Source of the DNA: a virus
IMG/VR virus record: IMGVR_UViG_3300044644_002471
Location: 1 to 50,158 of that record
Length of the DNA stretch: 50,158 nt
Strand: one strand, 5' to 3'
The notes beneath the pieces are model-generated. The model was given only the letters and a program-made list of their open reading frames with translations. It had not been told where the DNA came from and did not search any database. Position 1 is the stretch's first letter. Each line of letters starts with the position of its first letter. Of the stretch, positions 16,884 through 26,818 are shown in pieces. The position numbers and the translations under genes were made by a program.

Positions 16884-19800
16884 TGAATACAGATTTTAAA
16901 CGCTCATATCTTTATTTTTATATAAATGATTATACAGGGGGTAACGCTCTTTCTTCATATACGCTTGAAAATACACCTCTTATCTTTAGACCCGATTTAA
17001 CGTCATCGGATTTACTTTCTGGTGCGCTCGGCGTATCAAATAAAATAGTTAGATGGGATTTCGGCGACGGTACATTTTCTAATAACTTAACAGCAAGCCA
17101 TATATATCAATGGCCTGGTGAATACCAGGTAAAACTTACAATACTTGACGTACACGGTGAAGCATATGAAAGTATATATACACCAACAGTAAAAATATTT
17201 GACTTCATACCGTTTGATTACGTATTTGATGATATTGGAAAACTAATTTACGATATCCCAGCAAGCAAGATTGGTGACCCGCTAAAAATATTGGTGCGTG
17301 ACAGTTGGCAGAACTACCACGCTGTTAGCGCAACTGGCCACACATTTTCACTTTATGCATCTGGTGCATCCGGCGATTATCAAAATATTGATAATTTCTT
17401 TAACGATAAATGGTCACATTTGCGCTTACTAAGCCGTTTTAAAATAAAACAAAAGTTAGGTAGTTCGGAAGCATATACAGATGTTGATACTGTAACAGCA
17501 AACTTAACCGAAATTTACGCAAAACTCAATAATACAACAAAAGAATTTAACATATGCTCAAAAGATGAGGAAGGTAGTATATTTACCGGTGTTACTGGTG
17601 AAGCAGAGTTTTATTATGTTGATGATAGAGCAAAAAATTTCACTTCTCGTGAAAACCCCATCTTTGTTTTTGCTACACCAAATAATACACTACTTAACGA
17701 TAAATTCACACAATACAATAATGTTTATGATGTAATCAAGCCGTTGCCGGCACACTTTCAGTCCTTAAAACCACTCTCACAGCCGATTATTAAAGTGAGA
17801 CATAATCCTGCAGACCACCTCTCTATAACCACTACAGGTATTGATGGCGAAGGCACTCTTTCAACAACAAAGTTTGAAATGCCAGAAATAAGCTGGCAAT
17901 ATACACCGGTACCTTTTGTTGTAAAATTAAAAGATAATGATAATTTTACAACAAAGACATACCCACCGTTGTCCTCAATGACAGTACACCCCACGCTCTC
18001 TACGATAGGTGTAAATTCTATTGAAACAGGTATTGTTAAAGTAACGGATAATGGTCTTGTACCAGTTACTAATGTAAAATTTTATGATGATTTTGACGAC
18101 CAAATACCACAATTTACCGGTGGGTTTTATAAGGGATATTTTGTATCTGATGAAACAGCACTAAATTGTGCACTCACAGCAGCTATTACACTTATTGATC
18201 CTATTAATTTTCCAAAAGATGCTCTTTTAGGTTACGTAGCGGTACCGCAATATAGTTATTTGATGCAGGTTCTTAAACAAAACTTCTACGACAGCTGCGC
18301 TGGATTTGTGTCGATGACATTAACTGCTGCACAATTATTCTTAAAAACAGAACCTAATCGTAATATACTGGCTATTTCCGTAGCACCTTCAGGTGCTGGT
18401 AAGAATAATGACTATCAGGCATGGGTAGCAGACTCGACTAATGATACTATACTGAATTATAAAGCTGACGGTACGTTAATCAAGCAATTTAGACTCTCGG
18501 CATGCCCTACTATTATTAATAGTCTTATTTATCAAAGAGACTATAGACTGAAAGTGCCGTTGAGTGCTGCATCTTATTACCCTAATGCTGCAGCACCGTC
18601 AAGCATAGCGCTGGATAGTAAGCAAAATGTATGGTGTGCTCTTTACGAAACTGGTATTGTAATTAAAATTAATAATGTGAAAGGGTATGTCACAAATATC
18701 GCTCTACCACCATACGATAATACCTTCTATTATGAAGGTAGTTCTTATAATGTACCGAGATTGAGCGCGTATGTCGGTGAATCAACATTATTACCTGCAT
18801 GCGTCGAAACTGATAGAGATGATAACGTTTGGGTCGCTTACACACACCCTCTTTCAAACTTTTTATGTAAGTATGATACCAACGGAGTGTTGTTAACTGC
18901 AATACACTTTCCAAAGCGCGTGCAACCTGTAGAGATATGTGCCGATAGGGACTATAACATATGGGTTACTGCAGTAAACAACAACACAACAGGTAGTACG
19001 CTTACTGCATATAACGATTTAGTATATAAATTTAAAAAAGATGGCACGAAAGTATCAGGTTACCCACTATCCGGGTTCAAAATGGTTGGCAATATCGCTG
19101 TCGATGGCGGTCAAAATGCGTGGGTTACGCATGGTAAGCAAACTTTAACAAGAATCGATGCAATAACACGTAATACCACACATTATATAGCAGGCTCCGC
19201 AGGAAATCAGACGTCATATATCGGTAGCCTTGTTGGGCTTGCATGTGATACAGCTGATTTTATTTGGGTTATTAATAATATGGATCGCAAGGCCTATGTT
19301 CTTGATAGTACATTACCACCTACATCATCATTTACATTTCAATCATACTTAGATCTACAGTACCCACCGGTATTATCATCATACCCATTATCATCTTTTG
19401 AAACTGAACAATTTCAAGCATATGGTGATTGGTTTGGGCAAAGATGGATTAATAAATACATGGTGCCGTCTACAACTGTCAAGTACTTGACCGGCATATC
19501 CAATACATTTAATATATACTCTTCTGAGGGAATGTATAATATCGCAAAAATTAATGAAGATTACAACCTCGCTGAATTTTACAAATCTATAAGACACCAA
19601 GAAGTACTCTTTGATAAAGAAATATTTTTTGATGATTTTCTCGGTAAAATCGTTGGTGACGGGAGTTCACAACCATACGAGCTTGGCAAAACAGTATATG
19701 AAAGAATAGCAAACTTTGTTACTAATAAAACTGACATTAATAAGTGTACGCTTGAAACATTATTATCATTTTGCACAGAATTTATAGTTTCTTTTGAAAA

Positions 19801-20377
19801 ATACAACTACTCTTACCCCCCGCAACTTAGACGGGTAGTTGACATCTTATCAATAAAACATAAACATCTTTTCGGTGACGTCAACACATATAATAGTAAC
19901 TTTGATTACAAATATACAAACCCTGTAAACACAAAGTATGGGGTAAATTTAGGTAAAGAAATATCACCTCTCTCCGGTACCATTATTGCAGGTAAGCCAG
20001 TAGTTGCGTATGAAAGGTTTGCTGATATGTTTACTAAAGTAAACGATAAAGGCATAAACAATTATACACTGTCAAGTGTATTACCTCTGTCAACTTTCTC
20101 ATATTTTTGGGGATGGAATTTAGTAGCACCACCATCAATTTCAGGTATAGATATAAGCATTTATTATAAATTTTACGAAATAAACTCTGTATATGATGGT
20201 ACGATATATAATAATGTTATTAATTGGGATGATCCGCATACAACCTTAAGCTATAATCAAAGTTCTTTTGATATGTGGAGCAAGGATAACGGAATTGCAC
20301 AGACACTCTTAAGTTATGAGTTAACAAAAGGATTACTTCTATTTACTTCTGCTGCTAATATAACATATAACAATTAA
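16883..20377 (+). CDS. Giant baseplate/structural protein with PKD domain and beta-propeller
   Basis: 1164 residues. A PKD domain lies at ~28-100 (VRWDFGDGTFSNN at 56-68, then YQWPGEYQVKLTILD). At ~500-815 at least five blade-like repeats resemble NHL/SMP-30 propellers: WVADSTNDTILNYKADG, NVWCALYETGIVIKIN, NVWVAYTHPLSNFLCKYD, NIWVTAVNNN, FIWVINNMDRKAYVLD. The last ~250 residues are a different domain (EIFFDDFLGKIVGDG). It overlaps the gp6-like gene by one base, where T4 has gp7 (1032 residues), so I infer a wedge role. PKD and propeller folds usually mediate protein or carbohydrate contacts. No catalytic motif is visible. Confidence 0.6.
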   Translation: MNTDFKRSYLYFYINDYTGGNALSSYTLENTPLIFRPDLTSSDLLSGALGVSNKIVRWDFGDGTFSNNLTASHIYQWPGEYQVKLTILDVHGEAYESIYTPTVKIFDFIPFDYVFDDIGKLIYDIPASKIGDPLKILVRDSWQNYHAVSATGHTFSLYASGASGDYQNIDNFFNDKWSHLRLLSRFKIKQKLGSSEAYTDVDTVTANLTEIYAKLNNTTKEFNICSKDEEGSIFTGVTGEAEFYYVDDRAKNFTSRENPIFVFATPNNTLLNDKFTQYNNVYDVIKPLPAHFQSLKPLSQPIIKVRHNPADHLSITTTGIDGEGTLSTTKFEMPEISWQYTPVPFVVKLKDNDNFTTKTYPPLSSMTVHPTLSTIGVNSIETGIVKVTDNGLVPVTNVKFYDDFDDQIPQFTGGFYKGYFVSDETALNCALTAAITLIDPINFPKDALLGYVAVPQYSYLMQVLKQNFYDSCAGFVSMTLTAAQLFLKTEPNRNILAISVAPSGAGKNNDYQAWVADSTNDTILNYKADGTLIKQFRLSACPTIINSLIYQRDYRLKVPLSAASYYPNAAAPSSIALDSKQNVWCALYETGIVIKINNVKGYVTNIALPPYDNTFYYEGSSYNVPRLSAYVGESTLLPACVETDRDDNVWVAYTHPLSNFLCKYDTNGVLLTAIHFPKRVQPVEICADRDYNIWVTAVNNNTTGSTLTAYNDLVYKFKKDGTKVSGYPLSGFKMVGNIAVDGGQNAWVTHGKQTLTRIDAITRNTTHYIAGSAGNQTSYIGSLVGLACDTADFIWVINNMDRKAYVLDSTLPPTSSFTFQSYLDLQYPPVLSSYPLSSFETEQFQAYGDWFGQRWINKYMVPSTTVKYLTGISNTFNIYSSEGMYNIAKINEDYNLAEFYKSIRHQEVLFDKEIFFDDFLGKIVGDGSSQPYELGKTVYERIANFVTNKTDINKCTLETLLSFCTEFIVSFEKYNYSYPPQLRRVVDILSIKHKHLFGDVNTYNSNFDYKYTNPVNTKYGVNLGKEISPLSGTIIAGKPVVAYERFADMFTKVNDKGINNYTLSSVLPLSTFSYFWGWNLVAPPSISGIDISIYYKFYEINSVYDGTIYNNVINWDDPHTTLSYNQSSFDMWSKDNGIAQTLLSYELTKGLLLFTSAANITYNN

Positions 20378-20385
20378 ATACATAT

Positions 20386-23300
20386 ATGTCGGATATCACA
20401 AGGTTTATAGATGATAGGTTACCTAACTCTGTAACATCATTAACACCCACACAACTGCCAATTGACAATAATGAACCATTAACATTTATTGAATGGGCAA
20501 AATTTGGCGGTGAAAATATTACTTCAGGTACTGAAGAATATCTTGCGCGTTATAGCTCTTATCTCAATAATTGGTTTACACAAAAAAATATATCGAAAGC
20601 AGATAGTCAAGCAACAATACAAAAGCTTTATTTTAGCCTTATTAATGATATTGTTATTAATTATTCTACTGTCGACGAACAGAGGTTTCTCAAGAATATT
20701 GATCCAACAAATCAGCGCGATCTAGCTGCCGCAGTACCGTTTTTTGCAAAAAAGCTAAAAGATATATGTCTCTATTACTCCACACTGCGTGACAAAGTAC
20801 AAAATACAGCACTAGCTAACAATTTAAACGGTTCAAATTATGGTGTACAGAAACTTATATATAACGCTATAATCGAAACTGTAACTACTGATGATTATGT
20901 AAGAGATACATCATCTTTATATTCACCTATTTCCTCAATTAAAAATGATACTGTCGTAGAAGTTGAAGATATTTACGACGTGTATTCAAATTATTATGAT
21001 ATATCACCAGTTGCTCCTGCGTCTGCGTACAATAGCAATAATGATGAACGTTCAAAATATTTTAATTTAAACCAATATACTGTTGACCCATATTTGTTTT
21101 TAAATCTGGATGAAAGTATATTAAGAGCAATATTTCTTTATCCGTTTTACCTTATCGAGCTTGGTAAAAATTTAACAATTGATCCAGCCATTAATTCTAC
21201 ACAACTCGGATTTTTAAAAGATAGTGATTATACAAAGCTTATAAGCGTACAGCAACCTGAGTCTTTAAATCTTGTTGATCAGAAAAATTTTGTTACAAAA
21301 TTTATAGGTACTGATTTTTATTATTTACAAACTAATTCTACAGGCAGTATTAGCACTTCAGGCATTTTATTTGAAGCTGAAAGTGAATTTGCAAATATTT
21401 TAAATAAACGCTACCCTAGCGTCGCAGCTGTTCCTAGTGAAGAATTCTTAAAGACGGGTAAAGAAGTAGGTTTATTTTTTAAACCAGACAAACAAGGGTT
21501 ATTACACTTTACGAATTTTAAATTCGTCCCCGTTGTAAAAGAGGTACTTGATCCGAATACTGTATATTATTTCCCTGATCCATCAAAATACGGTAACATT
21601 ACAAGTAATACACAGCAGGATTTTCGAACACCGTTTATATTTCGTGAGGAAAATTATTTCAACAAACTCGATTTTTCTAACCAATATGCATTCGGTGACG
21701 TCAAGTCAGATTATCAACTACATACTTTCCGCGCTTATCAATCGCGTGAACAGAGCTTAAACATATCAAACTTTGGTTTAGTAAGATATTCAGATTCTCA
21801 AGAATTTTTTAAAGGTGAAAAAAAGAACATATGGGCAAACAGCGATGTTTATCCACTGGTACCTGCCAATTTGTTTCCTATTGATGAAAGAATACAAACA
21901 CAATTACCTATTAATAAAACACTCATACAGTATAAGAGTGATATTTACGGTAACGATTACGGATTGTATAAAGACGTTGAGCCGTATAAAGTAACACAGG
22001 AGCTTTCAAAAACTACATCTCTGCCATTCCAATGTCTCGTTTTGGACGGTCATGTATTTTACGATTCTATTTCGGGGTTTAATTTTAACTATAATGTTGT
22101 AGATACTGAAAAAGGTTATTCTGGAGTAATCTTAAAAACATCTACCTCTACCTTCAACAACACACCCTCCGGTACAGGCAGATTTTCACTTTCTAGTGTC
22201 GACTATACAATCATATCTTATGAGTTTCAGCCCGAAAGTTTCTGTGAAGATTATATTAATGTAGAGTATGATTGTAATGTAAAAGACGGTCAATCATTTA
22301 CACTTTCAAATGATTCGTTACTGCCAGACATGCCAACTGACAGCCCATCATATGACCCTAACAACTCAGCATTGTACTACGAAGAGCTGGTAGACGGTGG
22401 CGTCAATCACTTAAATCTCCCGACATACCGCGCTACTTTTGCATACCCAGGTGATTTTACATATACACCACCGTTTACATCTATCGGTGATTATGATGGT
22501 AGTTTTTATTTTGTAGCGAATAGCGGTCAACCTTGCGGAGCAGGTAGCGCTCCATCCTTATATACTGAATCTGTTTTTTTCCTTGATTACCATATACCTT
22601 TACGTGAAACTGTCATCGACACCACATCATCATATGTAACAGAAAATAAAACAATTTATGATGCAGAATATAGAGTATATGGTGATATGTATTTTAGACG
22701 CGCGTCAGACTCTAAAGTATTGCCACTCTCTTCAGCACTAAGCGCAATATTCATCAAATATAATAATACTATACAGGAAGAACTATATACAAAGGTTATA
22801 AACTTCGATATATATTATGATACAATTTTATTAGAGACAGAAAATTACGCAATATTTGATGCCGTAGTACCATCACCTGATGGTAGCAAGATTTACAGTA
22901 ATACAGGTACAATGAATGCCATCTCGAAAGGTACGCATCGTGAGTTTGAGAAAGTATCTACTGTATGGTTCGATGAAATAAATAATAATCTTCTTGTATG
23001 CAAGATGTGTATACTTCCGGAGTTAAGTGCATCAAATTACAAAATAATATACCCAAAAGTATTTTTATATGATATAGGTACGAAAGAATTTTCACAGGTT
23101 TATCCACAGGAGCGTGATGAGAGTTTAACTTTTGAAATGTTGCGTAGCTTTTCATTAATTGACAAAAGCATAGAGCTCAATATTATAGAAATTGATAAAC
23201 CTGTCTTGACATATAACAATGATACTGACACATACAAATTGACATATGTAGGACGTGATGTGTCATGTATGTTTTATATTTTCGTAATAGAGTTTGCATA

Positions 23301-23556
23301 TATTAGCGGTGTTGTAGCTATAAAAACTCAAACAATGTACATGCCGACAATGGATGTATTAGATTTAAACTTCGCTAATCCTGCTTTTTTAACAGAATTT
23401 GATAATTACGCAACAATAGGTTCAAGAACAGGTAGTATTGACGCGTCAGATAATACTTTCGTGTGGGGACACATTGATCCACCAGTACCATACATTACTT
23501 TTGATGGGGAATATATCGCAACCGAGGACGGCTTAAATATAATGTATAGTCTATAA
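20386..23556 (+). CDS. Large baseplate/virion structural protein, unassigned
   Basis: 1056 residues, not recognised as a named family. The N-terminal ~180 residues are helical (FIEWAKFGGENITSGTEEYL; YFSLINDIVINYSTV; AAAVPFFAKKLKDICLYYS). The rest is beta-rich with many Tyr, Asn and Asp. No signal peptide or membrane segment is seen. It sits 8 bases after the PKD/propeller gene and before the first fibre gene. By order this is the gp7-gp8-gp10 region of T4, so a wedge protein that connects to the fibres is the best guess. The start has an imperfect TTAAATAC upstream rather than the full octamer. Confidence 0.5.
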   Translation: MSDITRFIDDRLPNSVTSLTPTQLPIDNNEPLTFIEWAKFGGENITSGTEEYLARYSSYLNNWFTQKNISKADSQATIQKLYFSLINDIVINYSTVDEQRFLKNIDPTNQRDLAAAVPFFAKKLKDICLYYSTLRDKVQNTALANNLNGSNYGVQKLIYNAIIETVTTDDYVRDTSSLYSPISSIKNDTVVEVEDIYDVYSNYYDISPVAPASAYNSNNDERSKYFNLNQYTVDPYLFLNLDESILRAIFLYPFYLIELGKNLTIDPAINSTQLGFLKDSDYTKLISVQQPESLNLVDQKNFVTKFIGTDFYYLQTNSTGSISTSGILFEAESEFANILNKRYPSVAAVPSEEFLKTGKEVGLFFKPDKQGLLHFTNFKFVPVVKEVLDPNTVYYFPDPSKYGNITSNTQQDFRTPFIFREENYFNKLDFSNQYAFGDVKSDYQLHTFRAYQSREQSLNISNFGLVRYSDSQEFFKGEKKNIWANSDVYPLVPANLFPIDERIQTQLPINKTLIQYKSDIYGNDYGLYKDVEPYKVTQELSKTTSLPFQCLVLDGHVFYDSISGFNFNYNVVDTEKGYSGVILKTSTSTFNNTPSGTGRFSLSSVDYTIISYEFQPESFCEDYINVEYDCNVKDGQSFTLSNDSLLPDMPTDSPSYDPNNSALYYEELVDGGVNHLNLPTYRATFAYPGDFTYTPPFTSIGDYDGSFYFVANSGQPCGAGSAPSLYTESVFFLDYHIPLRETVIDTTSSYVTENKTIYDAEYRVYGDMYFRRASDSKVLPLSSALSAIFIKYNNTIQEELYTKVINFDIYYDTILLETENYAIFDAVVPSPDGSKIYSNTGTMNAISKGTHREFEKVSTVWFDEINNNLLVCKMCILPELSASNYKIIYPKVFLYDIGTKEFSQVYPQERDESLTFEMLRSFSLIDKSIELNIIEIDKPVLTYNNDTDTYKLTYVGRDVSCMFYIFVIEFAYISGVVAIKTQTMYMPTMDVLDLNFANPAFLTEFDNYATIGSRTGSIDASDNTFVWGHIDPPVPYITFDGEYIATEDGLNIMYSL

Positions 23557-23559
23557 ATA
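23552..23559 (+). promoter_or_regulatory. TATAAATA late-promoter-like octamer
   Basis: An exact TATAAATA that overlaps the upstream TAA stop and ends 5 bases before the ATG at 23565. It is the first promoter-like site of the fibre block. Confidence 0.55.
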
Positions 23560-23564
23560 ATAGT

Positions 23565-25850
23565 ATGGCATTTAGCACTAAGAGATTTTCTGATTTTACT
23601 AAGCGTGACAAGAGTCAATTATTACTGTCAAGCTATTTTGTAGGATATCAGGATAGCGGTCTAAAATCTGAAATACGTGTACCGATTATTGATCTATTAA
23701 ACAACGTTTATAACCAAACACAGACAATTGTTTACTCAAATAGTAGTGCATGGGGAAATGCATCGACATCTTACATCGCCAATAGTAGTAATTTTCAAAC
23801 TACATATCAAACAGTAAGAGCTCTTAGTGCAAGTTGGGGCGGTACCGATACCGAAAATTGGGATAATACATACAGTATTATGCTCGCTAATAGTGCGGGA
23901 TGGAATGATGTGGAGAGTCTCTTTGCACTTAATAGTAGTGGTTGGGACAGTACGGAGTCAACAATGCGGAGTGAATCTGCTACTTGGGATTATACTTCAC
24001 TTCTTTTTAATAATTATTCACCACTATGGAATGATAACACAAATACACTGCAAGCTAACTCCGGTACATGGTCAGGTACTTCGTCTATTGTAAATGCTAA
24101 TTCAGCACAATGGGCATCTAATGATACCGCCCTTATAACGCTTACTGGTAACTGGCAAAGTACGTACACTAATGTGCAAGACAATTCAGCACAATGGGCA
24201 TCAACGTACACTAATGTACAAAATAATTCTGCACAATGGGCATCTAACGACACAGCCCTCATATCGCTTACTGGTAACTGGCAAAACACATACACTAACG
24301 TTAATGGTAGCAGTGGAAAATGGAATGATACATTCACTATAGTAAACGCTAATTCTGCACAATGGGCGATTGATAATTCTACGGATTTAGGTGTAAGAGC
24401 ACTTACGGGTAATTGGCAAAATACATACACTAATGTTAATAGTAACAGTAGTACATGGATTGATATATCAACCACCGTACAAAACAATTCAGCACAATGG
24501 GCATCTAACGATACTGCCCTTATATCACTTACAGGCAATTGGGAGGATACATATAGTACCGTACAAACAAACTCAGCATTCTGGTCATATAACGGAACTG
24601 ATGTTAAAATACTGACCAGCAACTGGGAAAATACATACACTAATGTAAGAAGTAACAGCGGTAGGTGGACAGAAGCATCTACAATTACACAGACATATTC
24701 CGCTGACTGGAATAATGCAGTAGCACGCATACCTGAAATTGCTAGTCTGTCAGGTAACTGGCAAGATACATATTCAACAGTATACACAAATTCGGCCACA
24801 TGGAACAGTTCAAGTGATAATGAGGTACGCGCTCTTACCGGTAACTGGCAAAATACATACACTACAGTAAGAGGTAATTCCGGGTCTTGGAGTGATTCAT
24901 ACTCGACTGTTAATACATTTTCTGCTGATTGGGGTTATTCAGGTACAGATATAAAAAATTTAACAGCTAACTGGGAATCTACATATACAACAGTTAGTGC
25001 TAGCTCAGCAAATTGGGAGAATACATACTCTAATGTATATGCTAACAGTGGTAGTTGGGTGAGCGTATACACGAGCTTTAACTCACAAAGTGCTGACAAC
25101 CTCGCAGTACAGAGTGCCGTTGCAGTAAACAGCGCATCATGGATCGATACTAATACAACAGTCTGGACAAACAGCGGTTTATGGGGAAGTGCAGTTGACA
25201 CAACACGATATGATGCTACATATACTACTGTACGACAATTAAGTTCGGGTTGGGTGTCAACAGAACAAGAAGTAACAGCTAGCTCAGATGACTGGTGGAG
25301 TGCACATAGTACTGTCATCACTAACTCTGCTAATTGGCAATCTGCGTATGATAATCAGGGTAATTATTTACTGCTCGCAGGCGGTACAGTAACAGGTAAC
25401 ACTTTATTTCAGCAAAATGTTACTATATATGGTGACCTTTCGTGTTCCGGTACACAGACTTTTGCTAATACCATCTTTACTACAACAAGTGCCCTGAGTG
25501 TTGTACATGTAGGATCGGGACCAGCAGCATGGATAGGAAATAGTGGAACCGGAGACATAGCATCTTTTTATGACATTGATGCAGGAGTAGAAGTTTTTCA
25601 TATTGGAGGGAATAACGGTACATTTCCAAACGTTGGTGTAAAAACATCAACCCCAAATAAAGATTTCACGGTTAATGGAGAAATAAGTGCGTCAAATCAT
25701 ATATGGACATCCGGTAATATATATGCTAATAATATAGAATTAAGTAATGCGACAGTACAAAACATCATAACACCATTAACTGCAAGTGGAGATTTTTTAA
25801 TTTTAAAAATTAATGGTACAGACCGCGCATTACGTTTGTGGAATTTTTAA
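23565..25850 (+). CDS. Long repeat-built tail fibre protein
   Basis: 761 residues. Residues ~45-600 are a run of repeats punctuated by Trp, with units such as LTGNWQNTYTNVNSNSSTW and NNSAQWASNDTALISLTGNW, most Trp residues being roughly 12-16 apart. The pattern implies an elongated fibrous shaft, probably trimeric. From ~604 a different module follows (LLLAGGTVTGNTLFQQNVTI, then GDIASFYDIDAGVEVFHIG, VGVKTSTPNKDFTVNGEIS). It has relatives in the genes at 25906, 26819 and 39075. The protein closes with a short ILKINGTDRALRLWNF strand. It is rich in Asn, Ser and Thr and has few charges. Part of the shaft is almost identical in DNA to the gene at 30540. Confidence 0.85.
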   Translation: MAFSTKRFSDFTKRDKSQLLLSSYFVGYQDSGLKSEIRVPIIDLLNNVYNQTQTIVYSNSSAWGNASTSYIANSSNFQTTYQTVRALSASWGGTDTENWDNTYSIMLANSAGWNDVESLFALNSSGWDSTESTMRSESATWDYTSLLFNNYSPLWNDNTNTLQANSGTWSGTSSIVNANSAQWASNDTALITLTGNWQSTYTNVQDNSAQWASTYTNVQNNSAQWASNDTALISLTGNWQNTYTNVNGSSGKWNDTFTIVNANSAQWAIDNSTDLGVRALTGNWQNTYTNVNSNSSTWIDISTTVQNNSAQWASNDTALISLTGNWEDTYSTVQTNSAFWSYNGTDVKILTSNWENTYTNVRSNSGRWTEASTITQTYSADWNNAVARIPEIASLSGNWQDTYSTVYTNSATWNSSSDNEVRALTGNWQNTYTTVRGNSGSWSDSYSTVNTFSADWGYSGTDIKNLTANWESTYTTVSASSANWENTYSNVYANSGSWVSVYTSFNSQSADNLAVQSAVAVNSASWIDTNTTVWTNSGLWGSAVDTTRYDATYTTVRQLSSGWVSTEQEVTASSDDWWSAHSTVITNSANWQSAYDNQGNYLLLAGGTVTGNTLFQQNVTIYGDLSCSGTQTFANTIFTTTSALSVVHVGSGPAAWIGNSGTGDIASFYDIDAGVEVFHIGGNNGTFPNVGVKTSTPNKDFTVNGEISASNHIWTSGNIYANNIELSNATVQNIITPLTASGDFLILKINGTDRALRLWNF
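23740..25340 (+). repeat. Degenerate protein-coding Trp-repeat region
   Basis: Imperfect direct repeats encode NSA.W / LTGNW..TYTNV units. Segments such as TTCAGCACAATGGGCATC recur (near 24094, 24184, 24490) and GGTAACTGGCAAA... recurs several times. The repeats also create a long open frame on the opposite strand, which is not a gene. Confidence 0.8.
25181..25337 (+). repeat. 157-bp block shared with 31409-31565 (copy A)
   Basis: 157 bases differ at only 4 positions from 31409-31565. They encode the WGSAVDTTRYDATYTTVRQL ... WWS.HSTVITNSANW part of two fibre shafts. Confidence 0.9.
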
Positions 25851-25888
25851 TAAAATATTAAATTCACAATATTTTACGTGTGCTAGAG

Positions 25889-25896
25889 AATAAATA
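25889..25896 (+). promoter_or_regulatory. NATAAATA late-promoter-like octamer
   Basis: AATAAATA ends 9 bases before the ATG at 25906, in a 55-base intergenic gap with no SD sequence. Confidence 0.5.
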
Positions 25897-25905
25897 TATA
25901 TACAT

Positions 25906-26808
25906 ATGCCACAAGAAATCTACACAAATAATATTGAGCTTCGCGGCTCTCTTACTCAAACCGGTACTGACACAGTATTACCAAAATATGATAATATACT
26001 CAGTAATGTAACGTCAAATAGTGCAAGCTGGAATTCAGTTTATAGTAACGTTAATGCTAACAGTGCTAATGCTGTTTCAGTTTATAGCAGCGTTAATACA
26101 GCGAGCGCTAATTGGAATAGTGCTTATGATAGCATAGGTAATGGTAATTCAGTTTATAGTAACGTTAATGCTAACAGTGCTAATTGGGATTCAGTTTATA
26201 GTAACGTTAATGCTAACAGTGCTAATGCTGTTTCAGTTTATAGCAGCGTTAATACTGCAAGTGCTAATTGGGATTCAGTTTATAGTAACGTTAATGCTAA
26301 CAGTGCTACATATGCTACCCGTGATTATGCGTATAGCACATATTTATCGCTCACAGGCGGTACAATAAGTGGCGATCTTACTATTAGTGAAAACGTTACA
26401 ATAACTAAAAACCTTTCTGTCTTTGGTGAAACGACATATATTGAAACAAAGATAAGTACAGCGAGCGCGGTATTAATTGATACAAACACAACAGAAGATG
26501 CTTTAAGAATAGTACAGCAAGGCAGTGGTTATGCTATTCGTATTGATGATTCAAAGCCCGACAGTACACCATTCGTCGTTGATTCCACTGGTAAAGTCGG
26601 TGTAGGTACCACAGACATAACATCAGAAGTAACAGTAGCGGGTAGCGTAAGTAGTAACGGCACAGTATATGCTAATGCATTAAATTTCAACACTGTTACA
26701 TTTGCTGGTACACAGTCTACCGCAACATCGATATCTGCTATCAATGACTTTATACCAATAACAATAGGCGGCAACACAAAGTACATTAGATTATACGATA
26801 TTGCATAA
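25906..26808 (+). CDS. Tail fibre protein with perfect 14-residue repeats
   Basis: 300 residues. Residues ~36-145 carry 14-residue units of the type SVYSNVNANSANWD, several identical at DNA level. Then comes the shared fibre module YLSLTGGTISGDLTISENVT, ITKNLSVFGETTYIETKIST, a ligand- or stability-type block (ALRIVQQGSGYAIRIDDSK; FVVDSTGKVGVGTT) and a terminal TIGGNTKYIRLYDIA. The layout is that of the 761-residue fibre upstream but shorter, so the two are likely paralogous fibre segments or alternatives. The opening (MPQEIYTNNIELRGSLTQTG) suits a short attachment domain. Confidence 0.8.
   Translation: MPQEIYTNNIELRGSLTQTGTDTVLPKYDNILSNVTSNSASWNSVYSNVNANSANAVSVYSSVNTASANWNSAYDSIGNGNSVYSNVNANSANWDSVYSNVNANSANAVSVYSSVNTASANWDSVYSNVNANSATYATRDYAYSTYLSLTGGTISGDLTISENVTITKNLSVFGETTYIETKISTASAVLIDTNTTEDALRIVQQGSGYAIRIDDSKPDSTPFVVDSTGKVGVGTTDITSEVTVAGSVSSNGTVYANALNFNTVTFAGTQSTATSISAINDFIPITIGGNTKYIRLYDIA
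26034..26315 (+). repeat. 42-bp tandem repeats inside a fibre gene
   Basis: Copies of TTCAGTTTATAG(T/C)A(A/G)CGTTAA begin at 26034, 26076, 26148, 26190, 26232 and 26274. Neighbouring copies are 42 bases apart, and a 72-base step occurs once where a unit is altered. Each unit encodes 14 residues and keeps frame, so copy number can change without breaking the gene. Confidence 0.9.
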
Positions 26809-26811
26809 ATA
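26804..26811 (+). promoter_or_regulatory. NATAAATA late-promoter-like octamer
   Basis: CATAAATA overlaps the upstream TAA stop and ends 7 bases before the ATG at 26819. Confidence 0.5.
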
Positions 26812-26818
26812 ATATAGT

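Noticed and set aside
24014-24862. 282-codon open frame on the minus strand opposite the fibre repeats
   Set aside because: It is a mirror of the repeated codons of the plus-strand fibre gene. It is rich in repeated Cys/Leu/Val units, has no start signal and lies inside a well-supported gene.
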